Assembly (NCBI RefSeq): GCF_900091585.1
Contig: NZ_FMHT01000003.1
Coordinates: forward strand, 3,029,501-3,093,500
Source: Micromonospora nigra
GTDB taxonomy: Bacteria; Actinomycetota; Actinomycetes; Mycobacteriales; Micromonosporaceae
DNA length: 64,000 nt
Direction: 5' to 3'
Of this stretch, positions 17,945 through 26,697 are shown piece after piece. Numbering within the stretch: the stretch's first letter is position 1; every line of letters begins with the position of its first letter. The notes beneath the pieces were generated by a model that saw only the letters and a program-made list of their open reading frames with translations, was not told where the DNA came from and searched no databases. A program made the translations under genes and the position numbers.

Positions 17945-19477
17945 GTGACGCTCGACGGTGAGGCACTGGAGCAGCTGCGTAAGCGCGCCCGGGCCGGCGG
18001 TGCGGACAAGTACCACGCGGCGAACGCCGCCAAGGGCAAGCTGTTCGCCCGCGAGCGGGTCGCGCTGCTGGTCGACGAGGGCTCCTTCGTCGAGGACGGT
18101 CTCTACGCCAACGCGACGGCCGAGGGTCTGCCCGCCGACGGTGTGGTCACCGGCACCGCCACCATCGACGGCCGGCAGGTCTGCCTGATGGCCAACGACT
18201 CCACGGTCAAGGCCGGCAGTTGGGGCGCGCGAACCGTCGAGAAGATCATCCGGATCATCGAGCGGGCGTACGCGACCGGCGTGCCGATGGTCTACCTCGT
18301 CGACTCGGCCGGCGCCCGGATCACCGACCAGGTCGACCTCTTCCCGGGCCGGCGTGGTGCCGGAAAGATCTTCTGGAACCAGGTCCGCGCCTCCGGCTCG
18401 ATCCCGCAGGTGTGCGCCCTGTTCGGGCCGAGCGCAGCCGGTGGGGCGTACATCCCGGCGTTCTGCGACGTGGTGGCCATGGTGGACGGCAACGCCAGCA
18501 TGTATCTCGGCTCCGACCGGATGGTCGAGATGGTCACCGGCGAGAAGACCACGCTGGAGGCGATGGGCGGGGCGAAGGTGCACTGCGCCGAGTCCGGCGT
18601 CGGGCACTTCCTCTGCAAGACCGAGGCCGACGCGCTCGACGTGGTCAGGCGCTACCTGTCCTACCTGCCGGCGAACTGGACCCAGGCCCCGCCGGCCGCG
18701 CCGGCCGTCGAGGCGTCCGCGAAGGTCGACCTGGCAGCGCTGGTTCCGGCCAGTGAGCGGCAGGCGTTCGACATGCGCCGGTACGTCAAAGGTCTGCTCG
18801 ACGACGGCAGCTTCTTCGAGATCCAGGCGCTGTGGGCCAAGGAGTTGACCATCGGCTTCGGCCGGTTGAACGGCGAGGTCGTCGGCGTGGTCGGCAACAA
18901 CTCGATGTTCAAGGGCGGGGTGCTCTTCGTCGACTCGGCCGACAAGGCGACCCGGTTCGTGCAGCTCTGCGACGCGTTCAACGTGCCGCTGCTGTTCCTG
19001 TCCGACGTGCCCGGGTTCATGGTCGGCAGTGCGGTGGAGAAGCAGGGCATCATCCGGCACGGCGCCAAGATGATCACTGCGATCTCCGAGGCGACCGTAC
19101 CGAAGATCTGTGTGGTGGTGCGCAAGGCGTACGGTGCGGGCCTCTACGCGATGGCCGGCCCCGGCTTCGAGCCGGACGCGACGATCGCCCTGCCGACCGC
19201 GAAGATCGCGGTGATGGGTGCGGAGGCCGCGGTCAACGCCGTCTACGCCAACAAGATCGCGGCCATCACCGACGAGGCCGAGCGGGCGGCGTTCGTCGCC
19301 GCCAAGCGCGAGGAGTACGAGCGCGACATCGACGTCGTCCGGCTGGCCAGCGAGCTGGTCGTCGACGCGATCGTGGAGCCGCACGAGCTGCGCGCCGAAC
19401 TGGTCCGCCGCTTCGCCGCCGCCCGCACCAGGGACCGTCACTTCTCCCGACGCCGGCACGGCGTCACCCCGGTCTGA
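17945..19477 (+). CDS. Acyl-CoA carboxylase carboxyltransferase subunit (methylcrotonyl-CoA carboxylase beta type)
   Basis: Carboxyltransferase of 510 residues with the two crotonase-like halves of the AccD/PccB/MccB family. It moves CO2 from carboxybiotin to an acyl-CoA. Visible are KLFARERVALLVDEGSF near the start, GPSAAGGAYIPAFCD with the acyl-CoA oxyanion Gly-Gly near residue 165, DVPGFMVGSAVEKQGIIRHG near 355 and RKAYGAGLYAMAGPGFEPD near 390. The GTG start follows GAGGGAG. The company of HMG-CoA lyase and an acyl-CoA dehydrogenase favours methylcrotonyl-CoA as substrate, though propionyl- or geranyl-CoA cannot be excluded. It needs a separate biotin carrier. Confidence 0.92.
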   Translation: MTLDGEALEQLRKRARAGGADKYHAANAAKGKLFARERVALLVDEGSFVEDGLYANATAEGLPADGVVTGTATIDGRQVCLMANDSTVKAGSWGARTVEKIIRIIERAYATGVPMVYLVDSAGARITDQVDLFPGRRGAGKIFWNQVRASGSIPQVCALFGPSAAGGAYIPAFCDVVAMVDGNASMYLGSDRMVEMVTGEKTTLEAMGGAKVHCAESGVGHFLCKTEADALDVVRRYLSYLPANWTQAPPAAPAVEASAKVDLAALVPASERQAFDMRRYVKGLLDDGSFFEIQALWAKELTIGFGRLNGEVVGVVGNNSMFKGGVLFVDSADKATRFVQLCDAFNVPLLFLSDVPGFMVGSAVEKQGIIRHGAKMITAISEATVPKICVVVRKAYGAGLYAMAGPGFEPDATIALPTAKIAVMGAEAAVNAVYANKIAAITDEAERAAFVAAKREEYERDIDVVRLASELVVDAIVEPHELRAELVRRFAAARTRDRHFSRRRHGVTPV

Positions 19478-19651
19478 CCCGACCGGGCGGACCGAGCCGG
19501 GCGGCCGGCACCACCCTCCGCACCGCAGGCAGCGGGACCCATCGCACATTTCGCTCCACCGGATCACCACCGAGGATCCGGCCCCGTGACAAGACCCAGA
19601 CCGGCCGGCGTCACGAGCGACCGGCGGAGCCGTCGTAACAGGAGGAACCTG

Positions 19652-20800
19652 ATGGACTTCCGGCTCACCGAGGAGCAAGAGGCGCTGCGCTCCAGCGTGC
19701 GGGACTTCGCGCGCGAGGTGGTCGCGCCGGTCATCGCCGAGCACTACGAGAAGCACACCTTCCCGTACGAGGTGATCCGGCAGATGGGCAAGATGGGCCT
19801 GTTCGGGCTCCCCTTCCCCGAGGAGCACGGCGGCATGGGCGGGGACTACTTCGCGTTGTGCCTGGCCCTGGAGGAACTGGCCCGGGTCGACTCGTCCGTG
19901 GCGATCACCCTGGAGGCGGCGGTCTCGCTCGGGGCGATGCCGATCTTCCGCTTCGGCACGGCCGAGCAGAAGGCGCAGTGGCTGCCCAGGCTGCTCAGCG
20001 GCGAGGCCCTGGCGGGCTTCGGGCTGACCGAACCGGGCACCGGGTCGGACGCCGGTGGCACGCAGACGAGGGCGGTGCTCGACGGCGACGAGTGGGTGAT
20101 CAACGGCTCGAAGGCGTTCATCACCAACTCCGGCACCGACATCACGGCGTTGGTCACCGTCACCGCCGTCACCGGCACCCGGCCCGACGGGTCGAAGGAG
20201 CTGTCGACGATCATCGTGCCGAGCGGGACGCCCGGCTTCACGGTCGCCCCCGGCTACTCGAAGGTCGGCTGGACGGCCTCGGACACCCACGAGCTGACGT
20301 TCGACGACTGCCGGGTGCCGGCGGCGAACCTGCTCGGTGAGCGGGGCCGGGGTTTCGCCCAGTTCCTGCGGATTCTCGACGAGGGGCGGATCGCCATCGC
20401 CGCCCTGGCGGTCGGCCTCGCCCAGGGTTGCGTCGACGAGTCGGTGAAGTACGCGCGGGAGCGCGAGGCCTTCGGTCAGCCGATCGGCAACTACCAGGCC
20501 ATCCAGTTCAAGATCGCGGACATGGAGATGAAGGCGCACACCGCCCGCCTGGCGTACTACGACGCCGCCGCCCGGATGCTGGCCGGCGAGCCGTTCAAGC
20601 GGCAGGCCGCCATCGCCAAGCTGCACGCCAGCACGATCGCCGTCGACAACGCCCGCGAGGCCACCCAGATCCACGGCGGGTACGGCTTCATGAACGAATA
20701 CCCGGTGGCCCGGTTCTGGCGGGACTCGAAGATCCTGGAGATCGGCGAGGGCACCTCCGAGGTGCAGCGCATGATCATCGCCCGCGACCTGGGGATGTGA
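19652..20800 (+). CDS. Acyl-CoA dehydrogenase
   Basis: FAD-dependent dehydrogenase of 382 residues. Flavin and substrate segments are GFGLTEPGTGSDAGGTQT, WVINGSKAFITNSG, GYSKVGWTASDTHEL and YAREREAFGQPIGNYQAIQF. The catalytic base is the Glu of GEGTSEVQR, residue 366, the position used by medium/short-chain enzymes rather than the alternative Glu site of isovaleryl-CoA dehydrogenase. In this cluster it probably oxidises isovaleryl- or another branched acyl-CoA and hands electrons to ETF. GGAGGA precedes ATG 19652. It is 174 bp from the carboxyltransferase, probably the same operon. Confidence 0.92.
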   Translation: MDFRLTEEQEALRSSVRDFAREVVAPVIAEHYEKHTFPYEVIRQMGKMGLFGLPFPEEHGGMGGDYFALCLALEELARVDSSVAITLEAAVSLGAMPIFRFGTAEQKAQWLPRLLSGEALAGFGLTEPGTGSDAGGTQTRAVLDGDEWVINGSKAFITNSGTDITALVTVTAVTGTRPDGSKELSTIIVPSGTPGFTVAPGYSKVGWTASDTHELTFDDCRVPAANLLGERGRGFAQFLRILDEGRIAIAALAVGLAQGCVDESVKYAREREAFGQPIGNYQAIQFKIADMEMKAHTARLAYYDAAARMLAGEPFKRQAAIAKLHASTIAVDNAREATQIHGGYGFMNEYPVARFWRDSKILEIGEGTSEVQRMIIARDLGM

Positions 20801-20894
20801 CGACGGGCCGGGGCTGTCGGGTATCCGCAGGCCGGCGTCGGTAGCCCGACGCTGCGCTGAGAGGGGTCACACCTCGACCGTACGCTTCGTCCCC

Positions 20895-23519
20895 ATGACG
20901 CCGGGCCATCATCGTCCGCAGGGTGCGCGTACTCCGTTGCCGGACCTGCTGCGCCAGCACCGACTCGCCGCCGGTCTCACCCAGGCCGAGCTGGCGGCGC
21001 AGGCGGGGGTGGGGGTCCGGACGCTCCGTGACCTGGAGCGCGGCCGGTCCGCTCGCCCGCAACGCACCACCGTGGAGCTGCTGGCCGGGGCGCTCGGCCT
21101 GGCCGGCACGGCCCGGTCGGCGTTTCTCGCCGCCGCCCGCGGGGTCGTCCCCGACACCGTCGAGCCGGCCCGGCCCACCGCGGTCGCACTGCCCGCGCCG
21201 CCGAAGCTGTTCGGCCGGGAACAGGATGTCGTCGAGCTGGTCGAGCTGCTCACCGGCGGCCCGGGTCCCCGGCTGGTCAGCCTGGTGGGACTGGCCGGGG
21301 TGGGCAAGACCGCCCTGGCCCTGTCGGTGGCCCGCGTGGTCGCCGCCCACTATCCGGGAGGTGTCGCGGGGGTGCTGGTCGGGCCCGGCTCGGACGCCAC
21401 CGACGTGCTGGCCACCGCCCTGACCGTGTACGACGTGCCGAGCCTGGCCGACCTGGCCGCCCGGATCGCCGACCGGCCGGCGCTGCTGCTGGTGGACGCG
21501 GCTGAACGGGCGCCCGATCCGGTTGCCGGGGTGGTGCACCGGCTGACCGCCGTGGCACCGTCGCTGCGGGTGCTGGCCGCCGGACGTCACCCCGTCGGGC
21601 TGCCCGGCGAGCGGGTGTGGCCGGTGAGCCCGCTGGAGGTGCCGCCGCCCGACGCGCCCGTCGAGGCGCTCGCCCACTATCCGGCCATGGCGTTGTTCAC
21701 CGCCCGGTTGGCCCAGGCCCGCGGCGAGCCGCCGACCGCGGCCGAGCTGCCGGCGGGGGCCGCGCTCGTCCGCCGGCTGGGCGGCCTGCCGCTGGCCATC
21801 GAGCTGATGGCGGCCCGGGGCCGTCTGCTGGATCCCACCGAACTGCTGGACCGGTACGGCGATCGCGTCCTCGACCTGACCACCGACCTGTCCGACGGTG
21901 CGGACTGGCGCGGGGACAACCGGTCGGGCACGGGCTCCGGGTGGGGCGACGACAGCAAGGCAGCGGTGGCGGGGACCCTGCGGGACGCCGTCGCGACGAG
22001 CTACCACCTGCTCACCCCGACGGAGCGGGCGGCGTTGTGCCGGTTGGCCGCTTTCGGCAACCGCTGGTCGGTGGAGTTGGCGGAGGAGATGCTCGGCGAC
22101 GGCGTCGACGCGGTTCCGCTGCTGGACCGCTTCCTCGAACTGGGTCTGCTCAGCGTCCGGGGCGCGGGTCCGTTCCGGTTCCGTCTGCTCGACGCCGTGC
22201 GGGACTTCGCCATCGAACGGGCCACCGGCGAGGGTGAGCTGGCGGGGATCCGACGCCGGCACGCCCGCGTACTGGCCCGACTGGTCGCCCGGGCCCTGCC
22301 GGAACTGGCCGGGGTGGAACCGGCGGCTGCCGTGCGCCGGCTCGACGAGGTGGGTGGGGACATCAGTGCCGCCCTGGCGTACGCGGCGGCCGACGATCCG
22401 GTGACGGCGCTGCGACTGGCGTCGGGGCTGCCCCGCTGGTGGCGGCTTCGCGGGCGGGACGTGGCCGGCCGGCAGTGGCTGCTGCGGCTGCTCGCCGACC
22501 CGCGTACGGCCGACGCCGATCCGGCGGTACGGGCCTGGGCCCTGCTCGGCGTGGCCCGGCTCGCCGCCGAGCACGGTGCGGCGGCCGAGGAACTGCCGGC
22601 GGCCCGGGCGGCCGTGGTGGCCTTCGGGCAGCTCGGCGACCGCAGCGGGGAGTTGGCGGCGCGAACGACCCTCTGCGACCTGCTGGCCGCGACGGGTGCC
22701 GCCGACGCGGCGCTGGTGGAGGCCGAGGGGGTGTTGGCGCTGGCCGACCGCAATGGCCTGATCCGGGAGGGTGCGCTCGCCCGGATGCGCCTGACCTGGC
22801 ACGACGTCCGGGTCGGTGACCTGCTGGCAGCCCGACGTCGGCTGGCCACGGTCGACCGGCTGGCCGCCCAGTGCGGTGACCGCCGGCTGCGGCTGCTGGC
22901 CCGGGCCGGCGTGGCGGAGGTGTTCCGCCTGGAGGGCCGGTACGCCGATGCGGTGGACGAGGGACGGCGCGTGTTGGCGGGCCTGAACTCGTTGGGTGAG
23001 CAGGGGCACCGGGTGCGGGGCACCGTGGGTCTGGCGTTGGCCCAGGACGGGCGGGCCGCCGAGGCCGCCGAGGTGCTGGCCGAGTTGCCCCGGCAGGACG
23101 CAGCCGTGGCGCTGATCGAGGGGACGTTGGCGCTGCACCGGGGGGACCGGGAGCAGGCGGCGGAGTGGTTCGCCGCCGCCGCCGACGCGGGCGCGACGGT
23201 CCGGGACCGCCGCGACGCGGTGGAGGCGTTGGTGGGACTGGCGGCCAGCACGGCCGATCCGGCGGTGCTGGATCGCCTCGACCTGGTGTGTCAGCGCGAC
23301 GGCGTCCGGCTGCTGTCGCACGAGGAAGGTCTGTTGTATGCCCTGGCCGCAGCGCGCAGGGGCACCGCAGGGTTCGCGGGAGGAGGGCAGCGGGGAGGCG
23401 CGGACGATCGAGCCCCCTGGTCAACCCCTCGCTCATCGCCCGCGCCAGCACCCCCCCCGAGTGCGTACCCCGCTGCACGGAGACTAGCCAGGAACGGCCT
23501 CGTTGCCGGTCCGTTTTAA
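20895..23519 (+). CDS. XRE helix-turn-helix/P-loop ATPase/helical-repeat regulator (STAND-like)
   Basis: Protein of 874 residues. An XRE DNA-binding domain covers residues ~13-75 (LLRQHRLAAGLTQAELAAQA, RTLRDLERGRSARP). An NB-ARC/AAA-like NTPase follows with Walker A GLAGVGKTAL near 131-140, Walker B ALLLVDAAE near 197 and the GLPLAIELM motif near 297. The second half is all helical with TPR-like repeats. This is the layout of signal-transducing STAND regulators in Streptomyces and relatives; ligand and targets are unknown. The last ~60 residues are low-complexity. It follows the acyl-CoA dehydrogenase on the same strand after 94 bp and may be separately expressed. Confidence 0.82.
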   Translation: MTPGHHRPQGARTPLPDLLRQHRLAAGLTQAELAAQAGVGVRTLRDLERGRSARPQRTTVELLAGALGLAGTARSAFLAAARGVVPDTVEPARPTAVALPAPPKLFGREQDVVELVELLTGGPGPRLVSLVGLAGVGKTALALSVARVVAAHYPGGVAGVLVGPGSDATDVLATALTVYDVPSLADLAARIADRPALLLVDAAERAPDPVAGVVHRLTAVAPSLRVLAAGRHPVGLPGERVWPVSPLEVPPPDAPVEALAHYPAMALFTARLAQARGEPPTAAELPAGAALVRRLGGLPLAIELMAARGRLLDPTELLDRYGDRVLDLTTDLSDGADWRGDNRSGTGSGWGDDSKAAVAGTLRDAVATSYHLLTPTERAALCRLAAFGNRWSVELAEEMLGDGVDAVPLLDRFLELGLLSVRGAGPFRFRLLDAVRDFAIERATGEGELAGIRRRHARVLARLVARALPELAGVEPAAAVRRLDEVGGDISAALAYAAADDPVTALRLASGLPRWWRLRGRDVAGRQWLLRLLADPRTADADPAVRAWALLGVARLAAEHGAAAEELPAARAAVVAFGQLGDRSGELAARTTLCDLLAATGAADAALVEAEGVLALADRNGLIREGALARMRLTWHDVRVGDLLAARRRLATVDRLAAQCGDRRLRLLARAGVAEVFRLEGRYADAVDEGRRVLAGLNSLGEQGHRVRGTVGLALAQDGRAAEAAEVLAELPRQDAAVALIEGTLALHRGDREQAAEWFAAAADAGATVRDRRDAVEALVGLAASTADPAVLDRLDLVCQRDGVRLLSHEEGLLYALAAARRGTAGFAGGGQRGGADDRAPWSTPRSSPAPAPPPSAYPAARRLARNGLVAGPF

Positions 23520-23605
23520 TCGACTATCTCCCTTGGCTGACGGAGTTCTGCCGGTCTTTCTGCCGGTTCCGCCACCGGCCCTGTTCTGCTCGGCGGGCAG
23601 GGAGC

Positions 23606-24115
23606 TCAGTGGTCCGTCGGGGCGGGTCCGGTCGGTGCCGCATGGCAGGTGCTGCCGGCGGTGGCCCCGGGATGGACGGCGTCGCGGATCCGCCGCAGGC
23701 CGTCGAGCAGGGCGCGTAGCGCCGCCGGATCGAGCTGGCCGGTGAACCACTGCTCGATGAGCTCCAGGTGCCCGGGGAGGGTCTGGTCGAGCCGGTGCAG
23801 TCCGGCCTTGGTCACCACCGCGTACGAGCTGCGCCGGTCGGCGGGGCAGGCCCGGCGGGTGAGGAGCCCGTCGCGTTCCATCCGGTCGACCACCCGGGTG
23901 ACCCCGCTGGTGGACAGGGAGGTCTGGGCCGCCAGATCGGTCATCCTCAGCTGGTTGCCCGGGGAGCGGGCCAGGCGGGTCAGCACCTCGAACTCGACCG
24001 TCGACAGGCCGTGCTCCTCGAGTTGGGTGGCCATCCGAGCCGACAGGCCGGCGTGCACCTCGAAGAAGAGGCCGGCGGCGGTGATCCGGGGGTCGTCGAA
24101 CACGGTCTGATCCAC
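23606..24115 (-). CDS. MarR-family transcriptional regulator
   Basis: Winged-helix regulator of 169 residues. The wHTH runs from LSTVEFEVLTRLARSPGN through LRMTDLAAQTSLSTSGVTRV and VDRMERDGLLTRRACPADRR, the classic MarR core with the DxRS-type wing. It is divergent from the YceI gene, with about 98 bp between starts that contain a promoter and a semi-palindrome. It is therefore the likely repressor of both genes, responding to a phenolic, oxidative or lipid signal. The last 25 residues are a low-complexity tail. Confidence 0.88.
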   Translation of the reverse strand: MDQTVFDDPRITAAGLFFEVHAGLSARMATQLEEHGLSTVEFEVLTRLARSPGNQLRMTDLAAQTSLSTSGVTRVVDRMERDGLLTRRACPADRRSSYAVVTKAGLHRLDQTLPGHLELIEQWFTGQLDPAALRALLDGLRRIRDAVHPGATAGSTCHAAPTGPAPTDH

Positions 24116-24134
24116 CCGTCCATCCTAGCAGTAC

Positions 24135-24165
24135 TTGACAGGAGGAATATTGCCGACGCTATAGT
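24135..24165 (+). promoter_or_regulatory. Promoter of the YceI gene
   Basis: TTGACA (24135-24140) and TATAGT (24160-24165), 19 bp apart, near-consensus housekeeping boxes about 50-80 bp upstream of ATG 24214. An unusually strong match for this GC-rich window. Confidence 0.6.
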
Positions 24166-24178
24166 TGCTCAGTCAGTC

Positions 24179-24196
24179 GTTGGGTTATTAAACAAC
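24179..24196. promoter_or_regulatory. Candidate MarR operator
   Basis: GTTGGGTTATTAAACAAC, an imperfect inverted repeat (GTTG...CAAC with inner TTA/TAA) between the promoter boxes and the YceI ribosome site. The position fits repression by the divergent MarR protein; binding is inferred only. Confidence 0.45.
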
Positions 24197-24213
24197 ATTC
24201 CGGAGGCAGCACC

Positions 24214-24795
24214 ATGACCAGCAACACCGAGTCGGTTACCCGCGACTGGGACGGCCTCACCATTCCCGCCGCCGGCACCTACCTGCTGGACGTCGCGCAC
24301 AAGCGGGTCGGCTTCCTGGCCCGGCACATGATGGTGAGCAAGGTTCGCGGCGAGTTCGCCGACGCGACCGCGACGATCACCGTCGCCGAGGACCCGATGC
24401 AGTCGGCGGTCAGCGCCACCATCCAGGCCGCCAGCATCACCACCGCCCAGGCCGACCGCGACGCCCACCTGCGCAGCCCCGAGTTCCTGGACGTGGCGGC
24501 CTTTCCGACCCTGGAGTTCCGCAGCACCGGCGTGAAGTCCCGCGACGGCAACGAGTTCGTGCTCACGGGTGAGCTGACCATCAAGGGCGTCAGCCGTACC
24601 GTCGACCTGGAGGTCGAGTTCGAGGGCGTCGGCCGCAGCCCGTTCGGCCAGGACATCTTCGGCTTCTCCGCGAGCACCGAGATCGACCGCGAGGACTTCG
24701 GCCTCACCTGGAACGTCGCCCTGGAGACCGGCGGCGTCCTGGTCGGCAAGAAGGTGAAGATCGAGATCGAGGGTGAGGCCGTCCGTCAGGTCTGA
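24214..24795 (+). CDS. YceI-family protein
   Basis: Lipocalin-like beta-barrel protein of 193 residues; family members bind polyisoprenoids or similar amphiphiles. Hallmarks are an N-terminal GTYLLDVAHKRVGFLARHMM, the segment DAHLRSPEFLDVAAFPTLEF, and LTGELTIKGVSRTVDLEVEF. There is no signal peptide, so unlike proteobacterial YceI it is cytoplasmic. CCGGAGG precedes the ATG. It has its own strong promoter and lies opposite a MarR regulator, a common arrangement in actinomycetes, and is probably induced when MarR is released. Confidence 0.92.
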   Translation: MTSNTESVTRDWDGLTIPAAGTYLLDVAHKRVGFLARHMMVSKVRGEFADATATITVAEDPMQSAVSATIQAASITTAQADRDAHLRSPEFLDVAAFPTLEFRSTGVKSRDGNEFVLTGELTIKGVSRTVDLEVEFEGVGRSPFGQDIFGFSASTEIDREDFGLTWNVALETGGVLVGKKVKIEIEGEAVRQV

Positions 24796-24826
24796 CCGCC
24801 TGCTCCCTCCCGACGGGTCCGCGCCG

Positions 24827-24856
24827 CACCGGCACGGGCCCGTTCCCGTCCCGGTG
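24827..24856 (+). terminator. Hairpin terminator after the YceI gene
   Basis: CACCGGCACGGG (24827-24838) and CCCGTCCCGGTG (24845-24856) pair with one mismatch around a 6-base loop, 32 bp after the YceI stop. No U-tract. Confidence 0.5.
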
Positions 24857-25029
24857 ACCGGTCCGGCTGGCCCGGTTCCCGCACCGAGTTCCACGTCAGC
24901 GAGGCGGTCGACAAGAACCAGGCGGTGTCGACGCGTGCGAATTGTCACGACTTGTTCGTCGGCACGAGTGGTGGCGGCGGGGCCCGGCTGGGTAGGGATG
25001 CAGGTGGAGCGTCCGGTGGGCGGTCGTCG

Positions 25030-25099
25030 ACCGGACGGTCGTCGTTCCGGTCGCTGGATCGCCGACCGGACGGTCGTCGTTCCGGTCGCTGGATCGCCG
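25030..25099. repeat. 35-bp perfect direct tandem repeat, two copies
   Basis: 25030-25064 and 25065-25099 are identical, unit starting ACCGGACGGTCGTCGTTCCG. A partial third match (GGTCGTCGACCGG) precedes. Located about 100 bp before the ATG at 25201. Confidence 0.85.
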
Positions 25100-25200
25100 G
25101 CCGGGCCTCTGGCCCTGTCGGCTCGGCGCTCCTACCGTGGATGGTTCACAATGCGCTGCGGAACGGCACCGTTCCGTTGCGCCGCGCGCCGGGAGGACAC

Positions 25201-26679
25201 ATGGGCAGGGACGTCGAGCGGGGCGCCTTCTCCCGGGAGGACCGGGTCCGATACCGGCAGAAGGTACGGCGGTGCCTCGACGTCTTCGCGTTGATGCTCG
25301 ACGACTTCGGGTTCGACGCCGACCGCCCGATGACCGGGCTGGAGATCGAGCTGAACCTGATGGACGCGGCAGCGGAGCCGGCCATGCGCAACGAGGAGAT
25401 CCTCGCCGCGATCGCAGACCCGCTGTTCCAGACGGAACTGGGCCGGTTCAACCTGGAGCTGAACGCCCAACCCCGGCTGATCGAGGGCAACGGCTTCGGC
25501 GACTACGAGGGTGACCTGCGCAGCAGCCTCGCCCGTGCCGACGAGCGGGCGGCCCGGTCGGACGCCCGGATCGTGCTGGTGGGCATCCTGCCCACCCTCA
25601 CCGAACGCCACCTGGTCGCCGACAACCTCTCCACCAACGAGCGGTACCGGGTGCTCAACGACCAGATCGTCGGCGCCCGCGGCGAGGACATCGAACTCGA
25701 CATCCGCGGCGTCGAGCGGCTGCGGACCCACACCGACTCGATCGCGCCCGAGGCCGCCTGCACGAGCGTCCAGTTCCACCTCCAGGTCGCGCCCGACAGC
25801 TTCGCCGACTACTGGAACGCCTCGCAGGCCATCGCCGGGGTGCAGGTGGCGGTGGGCGCGAACTCGCCCTACCTCTACGGCCGCCAGCTCTGGGCGGAGA
25901 CCCGGATAGCGCTGTTCGAGCAGGCCACCGACACCCGGCCGGACGAGCTGAAGGCCCAGGGCGTACGCCCCCGGGTCTGGTTCGGTGAGCGATGGATCAC
26001 CTCGATCTTCGACCTGTTCGAGGAGAACGTCCGTTACTTTCCGCCGCTGCTGCCGATCTGCGAGGAGGAGGATCCGGTCGAGATCCTGCACGCCGGCGGG
26101 GTGCCCGAACTGAGCGAGCTGCGCCTGCACAACGGCACGGTCTACCGCTGGAACCGCCCGGTGTACGACATCATGAACGGCCGCCCGCACCTGCGGGTCG
26201 AGAACCGGGTGCTGCCGGCCGGGCCCACCGTGGTCGACATGCTGGCCAACGCGGCCTTCTACTTCGGCCTCGCCCGTGGCCTGGCGGAGTCCGACCGGCC
26301 CATCTGGAGCCAGCTCACCTTCAGCTCCGCCGAGGAGAACTTCCACGCGGCGGCCCGACGCGGCATGGACGCCGTGCTGCACTGGCCCCGGCTCGGCGAG
26401 GTGCCGGTCACCAAACTCGTCCTCGACGTGCTGCTGCCCACGGCGGCGGCCGGTCTCGACGGCTTCGGCGTGGCCCCGGCCGAACGTGACCGGCTGCTCG
26501 GGATCATCGAACAGCGTTGCCGGACCGGCCGCAACGGCGCGGTGTGGCAGACCGAGACGGTGTGGGCGGCCGAGCGGCACCGTGGCATGCACCGCGACGC
26601 CGCGCTGCACCACATGGTGCAGCGGTACGCCGAACACCAGCGCGGCAACGAGCCGGTGCACACCTGGCCGGTGGACTGA
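25201..26679 (+). CDS. Glutamate-cysteine ligase family (GCS2) protein
   Basis: Protein of 492 residues of the GCS2 carboxylate-amine ligase superfamily. The N-terminal motif GLEIELNLMD (residues ~46-55), the paired FNLELNAQPR and the HTDSIAPEAACTSVQFHLQV segment match the glutamate- and metal-binding parts of gamma-glutamylcysteine ligases. The likely reaction is ATP-dependent gamma-glutamyl peptide bond formation; the amine substrate is uncertain. Actinomycetes use gamma-glutamylcysteine for ergothioneine, but no other egt genes are beside it. ATG 25201 was chosen for GGGAGG eight bases upstream; the frame extends further but crosses the 35-bp repeat. Confidence 0.85.
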   Translation: MGRDVERGAFSREDRVRYRQKVRRCLDVFALMLDDFGFDADRPMTGLEIELNLMDAAAEPAMRNEEILAAIADPLFQTELGRFNLELNAQPRLIEGNGFGDYEGDLRSSLARADERAARSDARIVLVGILPTLTERHLVADNLSTNERYRVLNDQIVGARGEDIELDIRGVERLRTHTDSIAPEAACTSVQFHLQVAPDSFADYWNASQAIAGVQVAVGANSPYLYGRQLWAETRIALFEQATDTRPDELKAQGVRPRVWFGERWITSIFDLFEENVRYFPPLLPICEEEDPVEILHAGGVPELSELRLHNGTVYRWNRPVYDIMNGRPHLRVENRVLPAGPTVVDMLANAAFYFGLARGLAESDRPIWSQLTFSSAEENFHAAARRGMDAVLHWPRLGEVPVTKLVLDVLLPTAAAGLDGFGVAPAERDRLLGIIEQRCRTGRNGAVWQTETVWAAERHRGMHRDAALHHMVQRYAEHQRGNEPVHTWPVD

Positions 26680-26697
26680 CCCCGCCGTACGCCCCCG

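Larger units (their letters stand above)
24796..25200. other. Intergenic region (405 bp) with terminator and tandem repeat
   Basis: No gene supported. It contains a hairpin just after the YceI gene (24827-24856) and two perfect 35-bp direct repeats (25030-25099). Open frames across the repeats lack ribosome sites. Confidence 0.6.

Noticed and set aside
17879..20674. A 931-codon minus frame opposite the carboxyltransferase and acyl-CoA dehydrogenase
   Set aside because: Antisense shadow of two well-supported enzymes.
20775..23321. An 848-codon minus frame opposite the XRE/P-loop regulator
   Set aside because: Antisense shadow; no ribosome site or domain.
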